Below, piece after piece: positions 24,120-36,429 of a stretch of DNA of 64,000 bases (positions within the stretch are counted from its first letter, which is position 1; each line of letters opens with the position of its first letter). The notes beneath the pieces were generated by a model, which worked only from the letters and a program-made list of their open reading frames with translations, was not told the origin of the DNA and did not search any database. The stretch is from Agelas oroides. Its lineage: Eukaryota > Porifera > Demospongiae > Agelasida > Agelasidae. The DNA lies in the NCBI GenBank assembly GCA_949130485.1, contig OX422194.1, positions 5,282,699 to 5,346,698 of the forward strand, given 5' to 3'. Both the position numbers and the translations under genes were made by a program.

Positions 24120-25660
24120 AACAAAATGGCCGCTAGCAACGTGGTCCAGATTCATACGGGGTTCACTAAGTTCACCCAACTCCATGTGGTGACATCACAA
24201 TTTGTCATGTTTATTCCTTGCGCATTGCGCGCGCGGATCGAAGATGGAACTGGATCCAGACATGTTAATTGGACCCGAAGAAGCTCAGTATAAAGTCCCT
24301 TGTGAGGTAAACTTTCACTTACAGCTTGCTATAGTGTTACGGGTCGTAGTTTTATACTTACAGTAAGTAACTCTGTGAACTAAATTCAGCATAATTTCTG
24401 GACCTGAAGAGCTTCAGTACTTTTCTCATGCCTTTTTTGTAGCTTGTGAGTGCAACAGCTAGCTAACATGCTGTGTGACTTGCTAGTCTAGTCTTTCACG
24501 CTCAGGTCTAGCTTCACCAGTCTATACTAGTGATCATGAGCCATGTGCAGATTTTTTATAGTAAGTTCTAGTTTGCATGTGATGACCTAAATGTTTACTA
24601 CAATCTGAGTAGCTACAAGAACAAATTTTGTGTGAGCATCTTGGGGTACGGTTTCACTTGACCGCATTATTTAAGATACTAAATACTTGTCCCTCAGCAA
24701 GTCATGTAAAACAGTTGCTGGAAGGCATGCAGCAAAACAAAACACCAGAAAAAATCACAGAGTCTGTATTGTGTCCAAAGTGTGCAACATTTTAACAAGA
24801 ATACTGAACTCAAGCGTACATAGACTATTTTCAGAGAAAACTGCTCTTGCAAACTGAATCATGCACAGTGCAATCTGTTGAAGTGTACTCCCAAAGTAGT
24901 CTCATTGCCATACTCTCACAAATGTCTCATGTTCTGAGGGACATGTCTTGTCAAATGTAATGGTTGCTTACTACACAAAGAATGTCATAATTGCATTTAA
25001 AATCTTGATCTCAAAATGCCGACAGTTTAGTGCTGAAGAACATTTACATCTTCTTTAATTTTACCTTGCTCCTCCCTATCACAAAAGCCTCTCTGCCCCC
25101 AGTTTCCATGACAATGTTCTCGTTTGGGGTACAGTGTGTGTCAAATTGCTCCACAGACATTTAAACTAGCATAAGCCTTAGCCTCATTCACAGCCTCCCC
25201 CGGGAACGATCAAGCAATTAAGCACACTTTTTGCCAATCAAAAACCTTGATCCCAGTCACAAACGCTTGAACACACGGCATGTGACTACCCCTTGGTCTT
25301 AGTCTTAGTCTTAGTAGGTAACAGGTTAGCTCACAAGCTAGGGACGAACATGATCACAGTATTCAATATTAAAATACTGACTGAACCTGTTGGGGGTTTT
25401 TACACGAGTCCAGTATTAGCTACATAATTTTTCTTACTATAAAATTAAGTTGCACAATCTCTTTGAATACAATACAGACTACCTGATGTCTTGTTCAACT
25501 GGTGTTTTGTTGCTGCATGCATGCCCTCCAGCAACTCAAACTCGACTCGAGGAGCTATTTACCCTTCGCAGAGAGGTGTGGAGTGCACATGGAGTTGGGT
25601 GAACTTAGTGAACCCCGATTCATACGCATGCGCGTTTTCCGCGGAGTAAAAAATGGCTGA
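24120..25660. repeat. Inverted arms flanking two first-exon-like segments
   Basis: GGGGTTCACTAAGTTCACCC followed by AACTCCATGTG at about 24160-24190 is mirrored by the complementary sequence at about 25585-25617. Each arm lies near a CpG-rich patch with GCGC-type boxes and an ATG followed by a splice donor (24244-24306 and 25651-25692). The left arm lies outside and the right arm inside the 15,142-bp duplicated unit, so copy 2 lacks the left arm. Confidence 0.55.
24244..24306 (+). other. Possible first exon after a CpG-rich patch
   Basis: ATG at 24244 opens 21 codons (beginning MELDPDMLIG and ending VPCE) up to a GTAAAC donor. Upstream is GCGCATTGCGCGCGCG, unlike the AT-rich surroundings. 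No downstream partner exon was identified. In the second duplicate the first codons are lost at the junction. It may be an unrelated nested gene, an alternative promoter or chance. Confidence 0.25.
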
Positions 25661-26796
25661 CCTATCATGTAGCCGTACCAACAGGAGAGAGGTATGAGCA
25701 ACATTCTTATATGTTGACTAGGTAATGTTCAGTATATTTTTCACATAAAATTTGCACCTTTACAACATGATAAAATAATACATGAAAATCATACATGGAT
25801 CATTTAAGCTTACACTTGGTTCAGTGCAGAACTCTCTGATAGAGTGACACTAACTGATAGCCTACTCATGCACTGTTCAACAAACTCTAAATCTTATGAC
25901 CTCATGATCATTCTGTAATATTATAGCATAATTAAAAATTACATATTTCATAAAAAATGTCACCAATGATGTAAATTGCATAATTTTATACTCGCATAAA
26001 TTTCTAGCCTTACAGTATAACCTGTTGGTACTTATATACCGACTCGTTTCATTGAATGCTAAGTGCATGCATCTAGGCCTGCATGCCATTCCAGGGTGCT
26101 GTGTTTCAGGGTGCTAATATACACTGTATTGACCAGTTATTAGTAGATAGTAAATGCAGTACACAAGTTAGACCTAATATTTCACCTTGTGCACTCGCCT
26201 CGGGTTAGTTCTCAGCCTTAGCACTTGAACTGTAGATACTTCAGTGATAACTGCTTCCAACTGTTTGGTCAAATATTTGAGTAGGGTGAGTGGACTTTGT
26301 GGCCATTCCAGTTTTCCCTTCACACACATACACTGATGTTTGCAATGCAGTAGTAGTGTTCTAAGTCACAGACACTTGAAGAATGAGATCTGAAATACAT
26401 TTTGCAAAATTCAGAACAAAAGTTGCATGAGTGGTACACATTGGCCAACATTCAGAGTCTAGTTTTCAATGTAACTGTTGATGACCACATAGAAAGTGGT
26501 CTTTGTAGCCACTCTGTCCAAATATTGTAGTTACTGCGATGTTAATAATTTCCATATTACTATTAGCTACTGAGGTATAACAACTGTCACACAGGTGGTA
26601 GCCATCCAGAAACATTCATTCATTTTTCAAATGTCTATGACTCAGAACACTACTGCTGCATTGCAATCTTCACTGTGTGTGTGAAGAGAAACTGAAAAGG
26701 CCACAAAGTCCACTTACCGAGTAGGCTAGTATAGTAGCAGGTATGCAAACACTTATATGGCTTTTCTCACATTACTGTCGTTACTATCATTCATTA

Positions 26797-27318
26797 CCAT
26801 ATAGCGGGAAATTTTCGAATGGTGCAAATTTTCGTATATTTCGCATGAAGCCTGGCGATACGAAAATAAAAACTATGAAATTTTAACGTACAAAATTTTA
26901 GAAATGTCAACTTTTGAACAGCCAATTCTAATGCGTGGAAGCGGTAATAAAGCAATGGCGTTGTACCAGTATTTCCAGCCTTTGGACAGCCTTCCAGATC
27001 CCAGTGGAACTCTGTCTGCATCCGTTAGCTGTGAGAAGTGCGACGCCAAGGAAGCCAAGAGGGAAATATGCCAAGTTCACACCCGAGCAGCAGGTGGCGA
27101 TTGGTGAGTATGCCTCACTGCACGGCAACCAGGCAGCTATTCGTTATAAAGAAGTTGCGAGTCGAGATGAAGGTCACTTCAGTTCAGACTTGGAAAGCTA
27201 GCTAGGGGGTGTGGCAATCCACAGGCGCATACGAAAAATAAAATACAAAAATTTCTTCTGAAGGCCTTACGGCCATTTATACGAAAATTTGCACATCCCC
27301 AAATTTCCCACTATATAA
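26797..27318 (+). mobile_element. pogo-like non-autonomous element, copy 1
   Basis: The ends CCATATAGCGGGAAATTT and, in reverse complement, TTATATAGTGGGAAATTT form imperfect terminal repeats. Inside, around 27040-27150, a frame reads RGKYAKFTPEQQVAIGEYAS and then LHGNQAAIR. This resembles the N-terminal helix-turn-helix of pogo/CENP-B-type transposases. The DDE core is missing. The internal stretch is more GC-rich than the flanks. The duplicate lies at 41939-42460. Confidence 0.6.
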
Positions 27319-27411
27319 TTTTTATAAGTAATCAATGGAGCTTTACATACTCGTAGAAAAACAACTTGGAAGTCCTGTAAACCTCTATTTAAACAAAACG
27401 TGGACCTTGTA

Positions 27412-27741
27412 AATGAGGTTTGGATCTTACTTGAACCACTCACTAATGAGGTTTGGATCTTACTTGAACCACTCACTAATGAGGTTTGGATCTTACTTGA
27501 ACCACTCACTAATGAGGTTTGGATCTTACTTGAACCACTCACTAATGAGGTTTGGATCTTACTTGAACCACTCACTAATGAGGTTTGGATCTTACTTGAA
27601 CCACTCACTAATGAGGTTTGGATCTTACTTGAACCACTCACTAATGAGGTTTGGATCTTACTTGAACCACTCACTAATGAGGTTTGGATCTTACTTGAAC
27701 CACTCACTAATGAGGTTTGGATCTTACTTGAACCACTCACT
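27412..27741 (+). repeat. Minisatellite, 10 x 33 bp, copy 1
   Basis: Ten uninterrupted units of AATGAGGTTTGGATCTTACT plus TGAACCACTCACT (33 bp), with no interruption seen. Because the unit is a multiple of three and stop-poor, it is open in at least two forward frames and one reverse frame (11-residue repeats such as NEVWILLEPLT). None has independent support as protein. It ends 149 bp before Ig exon A'. Confidence 0.95.
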
Positions 27742-27890
27742 ATTGTACTCGTACATACATACCTTACAGCCACAGATTGGTATGCTTCTCATTTTTGTGT
27801 TTACTTGTAGAGTCATTACAGTAAATCTGTAATAAGTCTAACAGAATTTGATGTAAATATTATGGTTTGTATGTTTGTCATATGCTACAG

Positions 27891-28244
27891 GTATTGTGTT
27901 AACTCTGAACAATGTGCAGTATACCAACAACAGTGTTGTGACCATCACGGATATTGGAACTGGTGGTGCTGCTCTGCTCTGTACAACTAACCACCGAGGC
28001 TGCTGTTTATCCACCGATGGGTCTCAGTGGTACTTTCCTGATGGCAGCGCAGTCCAACATGTGAGGTTGATAGGTGATGCTACTACATACTACAGAAGTA
28101 GGACTATTTCTAATGTTGGTGGTGGAACAGTACGTCTCCACTGTATCCCTGGGGCTACCACAACAGGAGTCTTCCACTGTGACATACTTGATGGCAGTGG
28201 AGACCTGCAGAGCATCTATGTGGGGATATATACTGCCACCACAG
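27891..28244 (+). CDS. Receptor exon 4: Ig-like domain A' (copy 1)
   Basis: Phase 1-1 exon of 118 codons, acceptor GCTACAG, donor GTGAGT. Ig landmarks: ALLCTT, SQWYFPDG, GVFHCDI. Like domain A, it has a CC pair after the first core cysteine and the conserved GDLQSIYVGIY ending. The middle third (HVRLIGDATTYYRSR) is the least conserved part compared with A, possibly the exposed face. An identical exon recurs at 43033. Confidence 0.85.
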
Positions 28245-31200
28245 GTGAGTCCTGTAGCTTGAAGAGAAACAAATCTGTGTATTAGTACCAGTGAGTGTTT
28301 CACAACTTATAGTAAGTACAATCTAAGCAGAAAGTGTAGTGTGAGCACAATACAGTCATAATTGTGATGGATTTACTGTTCTAGGCATGCATGAATATAT
28401 AATTATCACCATAGTAAAGCTATACTGGAAATCGTTTGTTGCTGTTGGCATTGTTACTCATGCACAATATTGATAATGATTTTTCCACATTGCACGTTCA
28501 GACGCATGCACGTGCAGTACTGATACGGATTCTCGCATGACTTGTAGTAAACTGTGTGCAGCTGCAAGGCTTCCCCACTGACTCCCATACACTAGCATGA
28601 GTTAGACGTATGATAAAACCATATTATCTAATAGTGTCTCTGAAGCTAATTGACTGAAGCAGAGGCAATTAATAGCATTCTACCATAGCAGGTTGTTACG
28701 ACCATAGATAGCAGAGTATATAGTGGGACACTGCTACTATGTCACAACCATTAAAATACCACTGTAACAAGGTTTTCACAGCACTCAAAAGGTTGTCACG
28801 GAATGTTGTCACAGACTAGAGTTCTTCTGAGAAGACATACCCATGTCAGCAAATTGAACTGTTGTTATCCATATATGTTCCCATGGAAAAAATAACTATT
28901 GTGGTATACAGTGTATGTGCATCATGTTTTCACAATTTCCAATTGAGAATCTAGTTTTGTGCCCAGCATGTCATATTTCCTTCTGGCTGTCAACATCTTG
29001 AGGTGTGGTTTCACTCACCTGTCAAATAGATGCTGTTCAAGTGAATGCAAACCCACCTCAAGTGAGCATGAAGCCTCATTCCCAGGCCTCACCCAGCTTT
29101 TCACTATTTTCAGTACAGTGTACTGGGAATGAGGCTTGTGAATGTAAACACATGGTTGGGGTTCACATTTTCCTGTTCTCCACGTATCTAAGTTGTTTAC
29201 TGTATCAAATTCGTGGACCATACCAATATTAAAATAGAAGAGAGCTGGAAATTCAACTGCATTAGTCTCTGTCAGGTACATAAGGTTTTTGTTTTAATTG
29301 TCATGTCATTGTTGCATACAGCAATTGTGTTAATTGATTCCCAATTTTTTTTTACTGGACTGACAAACAGACCAAACCGATTGCCCTTCACACACATGTG
29401 CGAAGTAATAATGTACAACCATGTATGGATGCACCAACTAGCTTATCATCAGATTCTACAAGCTTGTTGGCATTTCCTTTGTATTTTTACTTCTGCTGGA
29501 ACAGTAATAGTCCAGAAAACCTGTCCAGACGAAAACTACCTACAATACCAGAAATGGAGCCCCTGAGGAGCATTTTCTAATCCACATTTGTACAAAGAGG
29601 AGATAAATAGCCCACTTATTACTGATCTTTCTACAGCCAAGTACAATGGACACACAACAGCTGCTATGTGCTTTTCATCCTAAACTGATCAACCTCCCCT
29701 TTTTGCTAGCACAGAGCCTATCTCACAAGTGCATTGTCCTGAACTCTATAATGATCTACTTCCAATTAAAGGACAATTTGTTTTCATTTTGTTTGTGCAC
29801 AAGCTTATTACAAACATATCACATTTTAGCCTGTTACCAGACCTCTACTATATCATAATTATCCTAAATTATAATCTATAGAAGTTACTTTTACCTTATA
29901 GGTGTTTTGAATTCTATGGGCATTTTTCGGAATTCTGCTTGGATCTACAAAAGACACTTGCAGCTATTCGGCAGTTTGCCCTGGGCCCCCAGAGTAAGAG
30001 GGCCCCAAACAGTGCTAAACTTGTTCAAATAAGATCTAGTGAATCTGATTCATCATTCACATCCCAGTCTAGCTTCTCTAAGGGGTTCATTTCGCTGTAT
30101 TGTTGATTTCAAGTCAGCCTGCTTCTTTGCTTCGTTTATGCTGCTGACGCAAATTTCAAATGAATGCACACCTTATCTGACGTGAAAACTGCGCAGTCCG
30201 CTAGGGCCCCGTACATCATACTTTTCTGAAACTGCTAAATGAAGATGGCAACTTTAAGCTATGTTGCCGTATGTACTGTATGCATGCATGAAAAAGGAGC
30301 CTCAGAAGTCCCCAGAACACACCTCAGAGCATGTAAATCTCAAAAATTCTCTGAGGACATGCCCCCAGCTCCCCTCTAGCACATTATGGGCCTCACTTTC
30401 TGTATTTCCCTCCCCCCCCCCAATCCTCTCGGCGGCCCTGCCCCCTACCAAGGCCTTTCTAGAGCCAAATTGTTCTATCACCTGGCTGAAATGAAAGTCC
30501 TGCATATGGTGTTTTCTGCCCTAACTGTAAATAGTACAGTGTCAGTGCCACAACACAGGTCCTTGACGGATGCCAAAGATAATTGTTTGAAGGCAAGATC
30601 ACTTGATAAAATCATATCACATATTCAAATATCTACTACCTGTGACGTCTCTGTTTGTAAAATAACAAATGAAGCACAGTTTCAAATGCTTTAGCTGTTA
30701 ATTCATGCATGTTATTTCTCTGTGATTGATTTTTAGGACAGAACATAGAATTGGTTACTTTATGGATTTACTCAAATTTGTGTTGAACTGGCAGAAAAGA
30801 TTGCATACTGCAGTTACTGCTCCATTGAGCATCTTGTTTTGCTGGCCTTCAGAGCTGCCTGTGGAAGTGCATGGTTCATGCATCTGTGAACTTGGTGCCT
30901 CCTCACTGGATAAAGCTGTCCTATGTGATTTGTTGGCATTAATTGTTTCTGTGTATAAAGTGTGCTTGCATCTTCTGTTAAGTATTGAGATTGTAGGAGT
31001 GACCCTGAGATAGGTAGTGGAGTCTAAACACAGCGAAAAAAAAAAAAATCACTATGCTGGAATAATTCTAATGCTCTCTGATGGTGTATTGCACCAAAAG
31101 CACAGAGTACTGTCATTGACCAGATGCATGGCACTTAGTGAACAGTCTCTTGACAGTTGTGACTGCTCTCTCAGCTTTGTCATTGGAATGGGTGTAAACT

Positions 31201-31594
31201 GGAGAGGATGTGATATGTTCAGATCTTCATCTCTTAGGAAATTAAAGAAATTGTGTCAAACTAAAGCTCACTGTCTGACTAGCCTTGTTTCCAGGCTTCC
31301 CACCATTCAAATTTTGATTGCTTACAGTATATGCTCAGAAACTGGATGGTGGGAAGGCCTAGGAATGAGCCAATTGTCCGACTTCACTATATCTGAAGAA
31401 CAGGTATGCAATGATAGGTTTTAAATGGTTTTAACTTAATTGACTGCCACCTGTATTTAGATTTTAAAGCTACCCCCATACTATGAACAAACTCTTCTTA
31501 TTCTCTTTGGAATTTATTGTTATACCAAATCATATTACTTCTCTTTTATACTGTTGGTGTTGGGTTACCATCGTCAGTTTGCCAACTTCTTCAG
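28245..31594 (+). other. Intron between Ig A' and B' with foldback repeats
   Basis: 3350 bp. Contains a CCTCATTCCCAG palindrome at 29072-29136 and another at 31281-31370 (CCTTGTTTCCAGGCTTCCC ... AAGGCCTAGGAATGAG), plus a C-rich run near 30410. Several ORFs of 60-135 codons (for example 29213-29566 and 31017-31424) show no recognisable motif and are not supported as genes. Confidence 0.6.
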
Positions 31595-31879
31595 GTTCCC
31601 CCAGTGTAACCAGTCTAGTTTATAATAGTCAGTCCAGGACCCTCACCTGCACCTCCACTGGTGGACCTGCTACCACTGTCACCTGGAGGAGAGATGGAGG
31701 TGTGATAACTCTCAATGCTACCTACCAGCAGACCATAAGAGTAGTTGATCCTGTTGAGAATACCTACCAGACAGTGCTCACCATTGACCCATCAGTGAAT
31801 CGCATTGTGGGGACATACAACTGCACAGTAGAGAATGCCAGAGGAAGATCATCAATAACAATGGTTGTGTCTGGCAATG
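31595..31879 (+). CDS. Receptor exon 5: Ig domain B' (copy 1)
   Basis: Phase 1-1 exon of 95 codons. TLTCTSTGG, VTWRRDG and GTYNCTVENA give the Cys-Trp-Tyr-x-Cys core of an Ig domain. Acceptor TTCTTCAG, donor GTGAGT. Paralogue of domain B at 20269. An identical exon recurs at 46737. The next exon follows after only 104 bp. Confidence 0.9.
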
Positions 31880-31983
31880 GTGAGTTAATCTAAGAATGCA
31901 TGCTTGAAATACATGCTACATTTTGGGTGATATTAAAAGGTGGTTGTTTCACTCATTGTTGATGACTGTATGTTCATTAACAG

Positions 31984-32268
31984 TGCTGGTGTCTATCACT
32001 GCTGGTGGAAATGCAATACTTGGACTGCAGTACACTCTGATCTGTAGTGTCAATGTTACCAGTGGAGTCACTGGTACTCCCACTGTGCAGTGGATGGGTC
32101 CTGGCAGCTCCGTCCCCATTGCTACTGGTGGAGACTTCACTGTGAGCAATACACCACCCCACATCCTCACCATGAACCCACTGCGCCAGTCTCATGCTGG
32201 ACAGTACACCTGTCAGGCTACTGTTGGTGATGACACTGTAGTAGCCTCAATGACAGTGGATATTGCAG
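31984..32268 (+). CDS. Receptor exon 6: Ig domain C (copy 1)
   Basis: Phase 1-1 exon of 95 codons. YTLICSVN, VQWMGPG and the DxGxYxC-like block SHAGQYTCQA define an Ig domain of I-set or V-like type. Acceptor ATTAACAG, donor GTACAT. An identical exon recurs at 47126. Confidence 0.9.
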
Positions 32269-34017
32269 GTACATGTGCATGGCTAAACTAGTGGGTAAGT
32301 TCAGCAAATCATTTTCATTCAAGTTAACATGCTGCAGTAAGTGCAATACATATAGAATTTATTCCATGGGACCCTCCAACAATTGCTATATATAGTTTAG
32401 TGCATGAGACTTGTGGTACATTAAGTGGTTTAAATGATTTCACTAATTGATCCGAGGCAAAACTCTTCTGCAGGTGAAAGGTTTAACATTGACTACTGCA
32501 CTAAAAAGTACAATTCTGAGAGAGCATGGATAAGTAATGTAGCTCAAGCCACTACTAATTATTGACCCAATACTAGCAATGATGCCTCTCAGTTGTTACA
32601 GCCTGTTTTCTTGTGACAAAAGAGCCTGGTCAAGATAACTTCAAGGAGTGGAAGTTCTAGCTCAACTTTCGGAAACACTGTCAGGGGCGGTTCTAGAAAA
32701 ATTAGTGACTAGTTTCCAAGAGGTAGTTGGGGCAAGCCTGAGCAAGCCCCACACTAGGGAGACTGTGTTGCACATATGTGTGTATACATCAGTATATGCT
32801 TGTTTGCTTGCGGTCATCTACTGTTAATTTTAAATAAACGCATTTATTTTTGAATATTTTACGAAGATCAAGCTCGTTGGTGAAGGGCTATTGAGAGTAT
32901 TGTAGAGTGTAGCATCGGCAACCTGCAGCTAGTGGAGACGACTGAAGTTGAAGCATGCATGGCAACTTACTTCTGGTTTGTGCTGCTATGGATCATCAAT
33001 GGCAGGTTGCTCACAGGCAGTTCACATTTAATATGGATGGTCATACGATGGTTGAGGTCACTTCAGGTAAGGGCCATGCATATTAGAACGATACTCATAA
33101 ATGCCAGAAATTCAGCTCACGATTTCAGTATAAACCTTAGTCCATGCATGTCTAGCCCTGGCTGGAGAAATGGCTGCAACTTGTTGGCATATGTGATACC
33201 TAGCTATAGGACTTATCTAGTTACACATCATCAAGTTTGGCTTATTATGTAACAGTAGACAGTGACAAACCCTGTATGTGCCATGACAAATTAGCATATC
33301 AGCAGTTTGCTGCTAGCTCAGGCTCGCCCCACGATGATGAATCACTCACAAGTAAATGGGAAGTGAGCATGTGAGGCCTACAGCCTTGCCTCCTACGGGC
33401 TCTGGGGCCATGCCCCCTGAGAAAATTAAGGCTTTCTGTAGTGCAAATTCAATTAATTCTGACATATTCTCCAAGATAAAAAAATTTTCTAGCTATATAG
33501 CAACACGAACGGACAAACCTAATAGCAGACAAGGAACATAATTAGTACATGTACTTTCCACCTGAATGTCTCCAGATCATCTTAATTGGAACACTTTCTA
33601 CATGTACTAATTATCTTTCCATTGTACATGTTAGGCACCTGAAATTTGTATCACACTATAAAATGTCTCTTTCAACTTAATTCTATTGAACCTGCCTTCT
33701 GAGTGTAACTCAGTGCCACTGCGGACATTGTGGAGCTAGAAACTCGGCATAGCGTAGCCAGAAGCTCGGACCTACATTATTATCAGTCATTGAGAATGTT
33801 GGACAGTTTCATACGACAAGGGTGTTTTATAGCAAACAGCTTTATAATTTCTTCATTATTGATTGGAATTTCCTTGTGAAAATGAAGAAGTTTAAGGCCA
33901 GTAAGGTGCTCTGAGCCCATTGTACTTCTTAAATAGGTTTTCAGTTGCTGTAGTTCACTATTCTTGCACTTGGACTCGGAACAGCTAGGGCAGCCTATCT
34001 ACACATAAATTATGGGC

Positions 34018-34721
34018 AAGTGGAAAATGCTGAAGTGCAGAAACCAAAGTACGGAAACCGAAGTACGGAAACAGAATTACTGAAACCAAAGTACGGAAGT
34101 GAGAAAAAAGCCGCCTATCAGTGTCTAGTGCCTTACTGACTCACGACTGTGCCTTGTAGCCAAAGGGCGACTGTCTCTACTGAAGTGATGTGAGAGCCGA
34201 GTACTGACACATCGGACTCCAGGGAGCACTAACACAGTTGTTTAGCATAACACGGTGAGTGTAGTCTTGTCTTTATTCTCATTCCGAGACTTTGGTGTCT
34301 ATTTGCTAGTAGTAGGTCTCTGAAGTAGTTTTGTAACTCATTGAGTCATTGGCAAAGGTGCTCGGCCAGGAACTATGACAACATTCACATCCATCACTGT
34401 CACGAGAACATCAGGAGCATAGAGCCTGCATGGTTGGCCCACTCACCGTTTAGTCTTGGTTTGGGTCTGGCCGCACACAAACTGGCAGTAACATGTATCG
34501 TGATATGCAGCGACGCTCGCTGCAGTCCTAGAGCCCAAGATCCGACTCTCATATTGCAGGGATAGAGTAACCCTTTGGCTACAATGCCTCAATGCACACA
34601 CACAGTTGTGTGTGAATAAGGTACTGAACAGCAATAGGCAGTTTTTCTTCTCACTTCCGTAGTTTGGTTTCCATACTTCCATTTCCGTGCTTCGGTTTCC
34701 GCACTTCAGCACTTTTCACTT
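34018..34721. mobile_element. 704-bp MITE with CGGAA-rich arms, copy 1
   Basis: The left end AAGTGGAAAATGCTGAAGTG matches the right end in reverse complement (AAGTGAAAAGTGCTGAAGTG). Arms of about 90 bp each carry several ACCAAAGTACGGAA-like units ending near GGAAGTGAGAA. No convincing target duplication or transposase was seen. The duplicate lies at 49160-49863. Confidence 0.75.
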
Positions 34722-34923
34722 AAACATGATGCTAAAGTATTTCAGATTTGTTATGCATAACCTATAGTAGATGTTGTATAGAGACTTCCAGTCACTGGTG
34801 ATATGGCCTTAAAACTTTTGGACCTTAGCACATGTGTGATGCACACCTGATTTGCCTTCAAATTGTTTGCTACCACGTGTATAGCAATAATGATGTGCCA
34901 TTGTACTCCTCATCCTCCTGCAG

Positions 34924-35220
34924 TACCCACAATCACAGCCTCCATCACCTCTCCAACTGGTCCCTTCACTGTGGGCCAGTCCTATACCCTCACCTGCACA
35001 GCCGCTGTCACTGGAGGAGAGACCCTGTCCACCAACACCACCATCACATGGATCCACCCCAGTGGAAGTGTGACATCAGGGACTGGTAGCTCTCTTAACC
35101 TCACCCTTAACTCACTTCGAGTGTCTGATGCTGGGCAGTACACCTGTAATGTCAGTGTGTCCTCACCATTCCTTACTGGAGCTCAGAGCTCCACTGACAT
35201 GTTCACCATTAATGTGCACG
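34924..35220 (+). CDS. Receptor exon 7: Ig domain D (copy 1)
   Basis: Phase 1-1 exon of 99 codons. YTLTCTAAV, ITWIHPSG and the canonical VSDAGQYTCNV give a clear Ig domain. Acceptor CTCCTGCAG, donor GTATGT. Several N-x-S/T sites. An identical exon recurs at 50066. Confidence 0.92.
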
Positions 35221-35406
35221 GTATGTATTCCTCTTAGATTGTCAAATATATTTCCATGAATGAATAGCTACACTTCATCTTAGGAGATACAAACATGAAC
35301 TGTGGTAAGTGGTGAATATTGAAGTGGAATGGTGAATGTGGTGTCATGTTACTATGGAATAATTCCATAGTAACAGGCAATTAAGAACTAATTAAGAAAC
35401 TGTTAC

Positions 35407-35874
35407 AGGACCCTGGAATATGCTGATGGAACTAACACTCAAAACATAGGCCTATCTCGTACAGTCATTTTGCACCATTTTCGTACGATTTAGAGTGTTA
35501 GTTGTTTTTGTAGTATGGATTTGAGTGTTACTTGAGATGTCTTCACAATACCCTTCAGATCGATGCTATATACTTTCCTCTTCAAATTGGCAAGCAGTAA
35601 TGCACATGGTCCGGCTACTGCAATTAACTAGGGTGTGGCATGCATGGACACCATATCTCATATGTGTATGAGTGTTACTTACTTAAAATTGCTACTAACT
35701 CATGCAGATTTAGCGTGTTAGTTTTTTCTTGACGTACAAATTTGTGTGTTGGCAAAATTAAGCCATCTCATACCGATTTTAGTGTTAGTTCAGCCCTAAA
35801 ATCAGCCAAAACTCATAATTAAAAAAAAAATTATGGATTTGCGTGTTGGTTCCATCAGCATATTCCGGGGTCCT
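35407..35874. mobile_element. 468-bp MITE with internal iterons, copy 1
   Basis: Terminal repeats of about 35 bp begin AGGACCCTGGAATATGCTGA on the left, with one change on the right. They run into GGAACYAACACKCAAA. The terminal word GTGTTRGTT recurs inside at least five times in GATTTNGNGTGTTAGTT-like units between 35489 and 35850. Such subterminal repeats are typical transposase-binding sites. No ORF of note. The duplicate lies at 50549-51016. Confidence 0.75.
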
Positions 35875-36429
35875 AAGGGAACACCGAGATTTGTGGTCAA
35901 TAAAAAGGGCAATTTACACAAGAAATCAATGCAAATGTAAAAGGTAACAGAAATAGAAAACAATCTTCTCCCTTGGGATACTATGGCTATGGTCAGGACT
36001 GCAAAAAGTCTTGATTAACACAGTTTATCTATAACATATGGGAACTTGCCTAAAATTAGATACCATCATGAATCTAATAGAATGATAAATTCAATTCTTG
36101 GAATTTTTGCTAATCCAATTGTGGAAGGCTGCTGCACTAATCATTCTTAAGTGAATCCAATTTAGTGGAAGGTACCATGAAGCGTTCATGGTAAAACAAA
36201 ACAGTGAAGCCAAATGTGAAATTATTCAATTTTCTACCATCCTGTTAGAATAATGATGGTAGAGTAGTTTGGGACTACTGTACCACAGTACAAATAATAC
36301 TGACATCACATTACTCACTTGTATGCAGTAATACAAACAGGAAGCTGAAGTACAAAGTTTGTTATTGCTAGAAAGAATTACATGTGTAAGCATTTGTCAC
36401 TCATGTATTATGCTACTTTTGTTATACAG

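Noticed and set aside
23844-24293. 149-codon ORF
   Set aside because: No recognisable domain, overlaps the inverted arm and a possible first exon, and has no splice or homology support.
27412-27741. Ten identical 33-bp repeats resembling a CRISPR array or a repeat protein
   Set aside because: The units are directly adjacent with no spacers, in a eukaryotic intron. The open frames on both strands follow automatically from a stop-poor unit whose length is a multiple of three.
29213-29566. 117-codon ORF between Ig A' and B'
   Set aside because: Biased composition with no domain features; it lies in an intron of the receptor and overlaps other frames.
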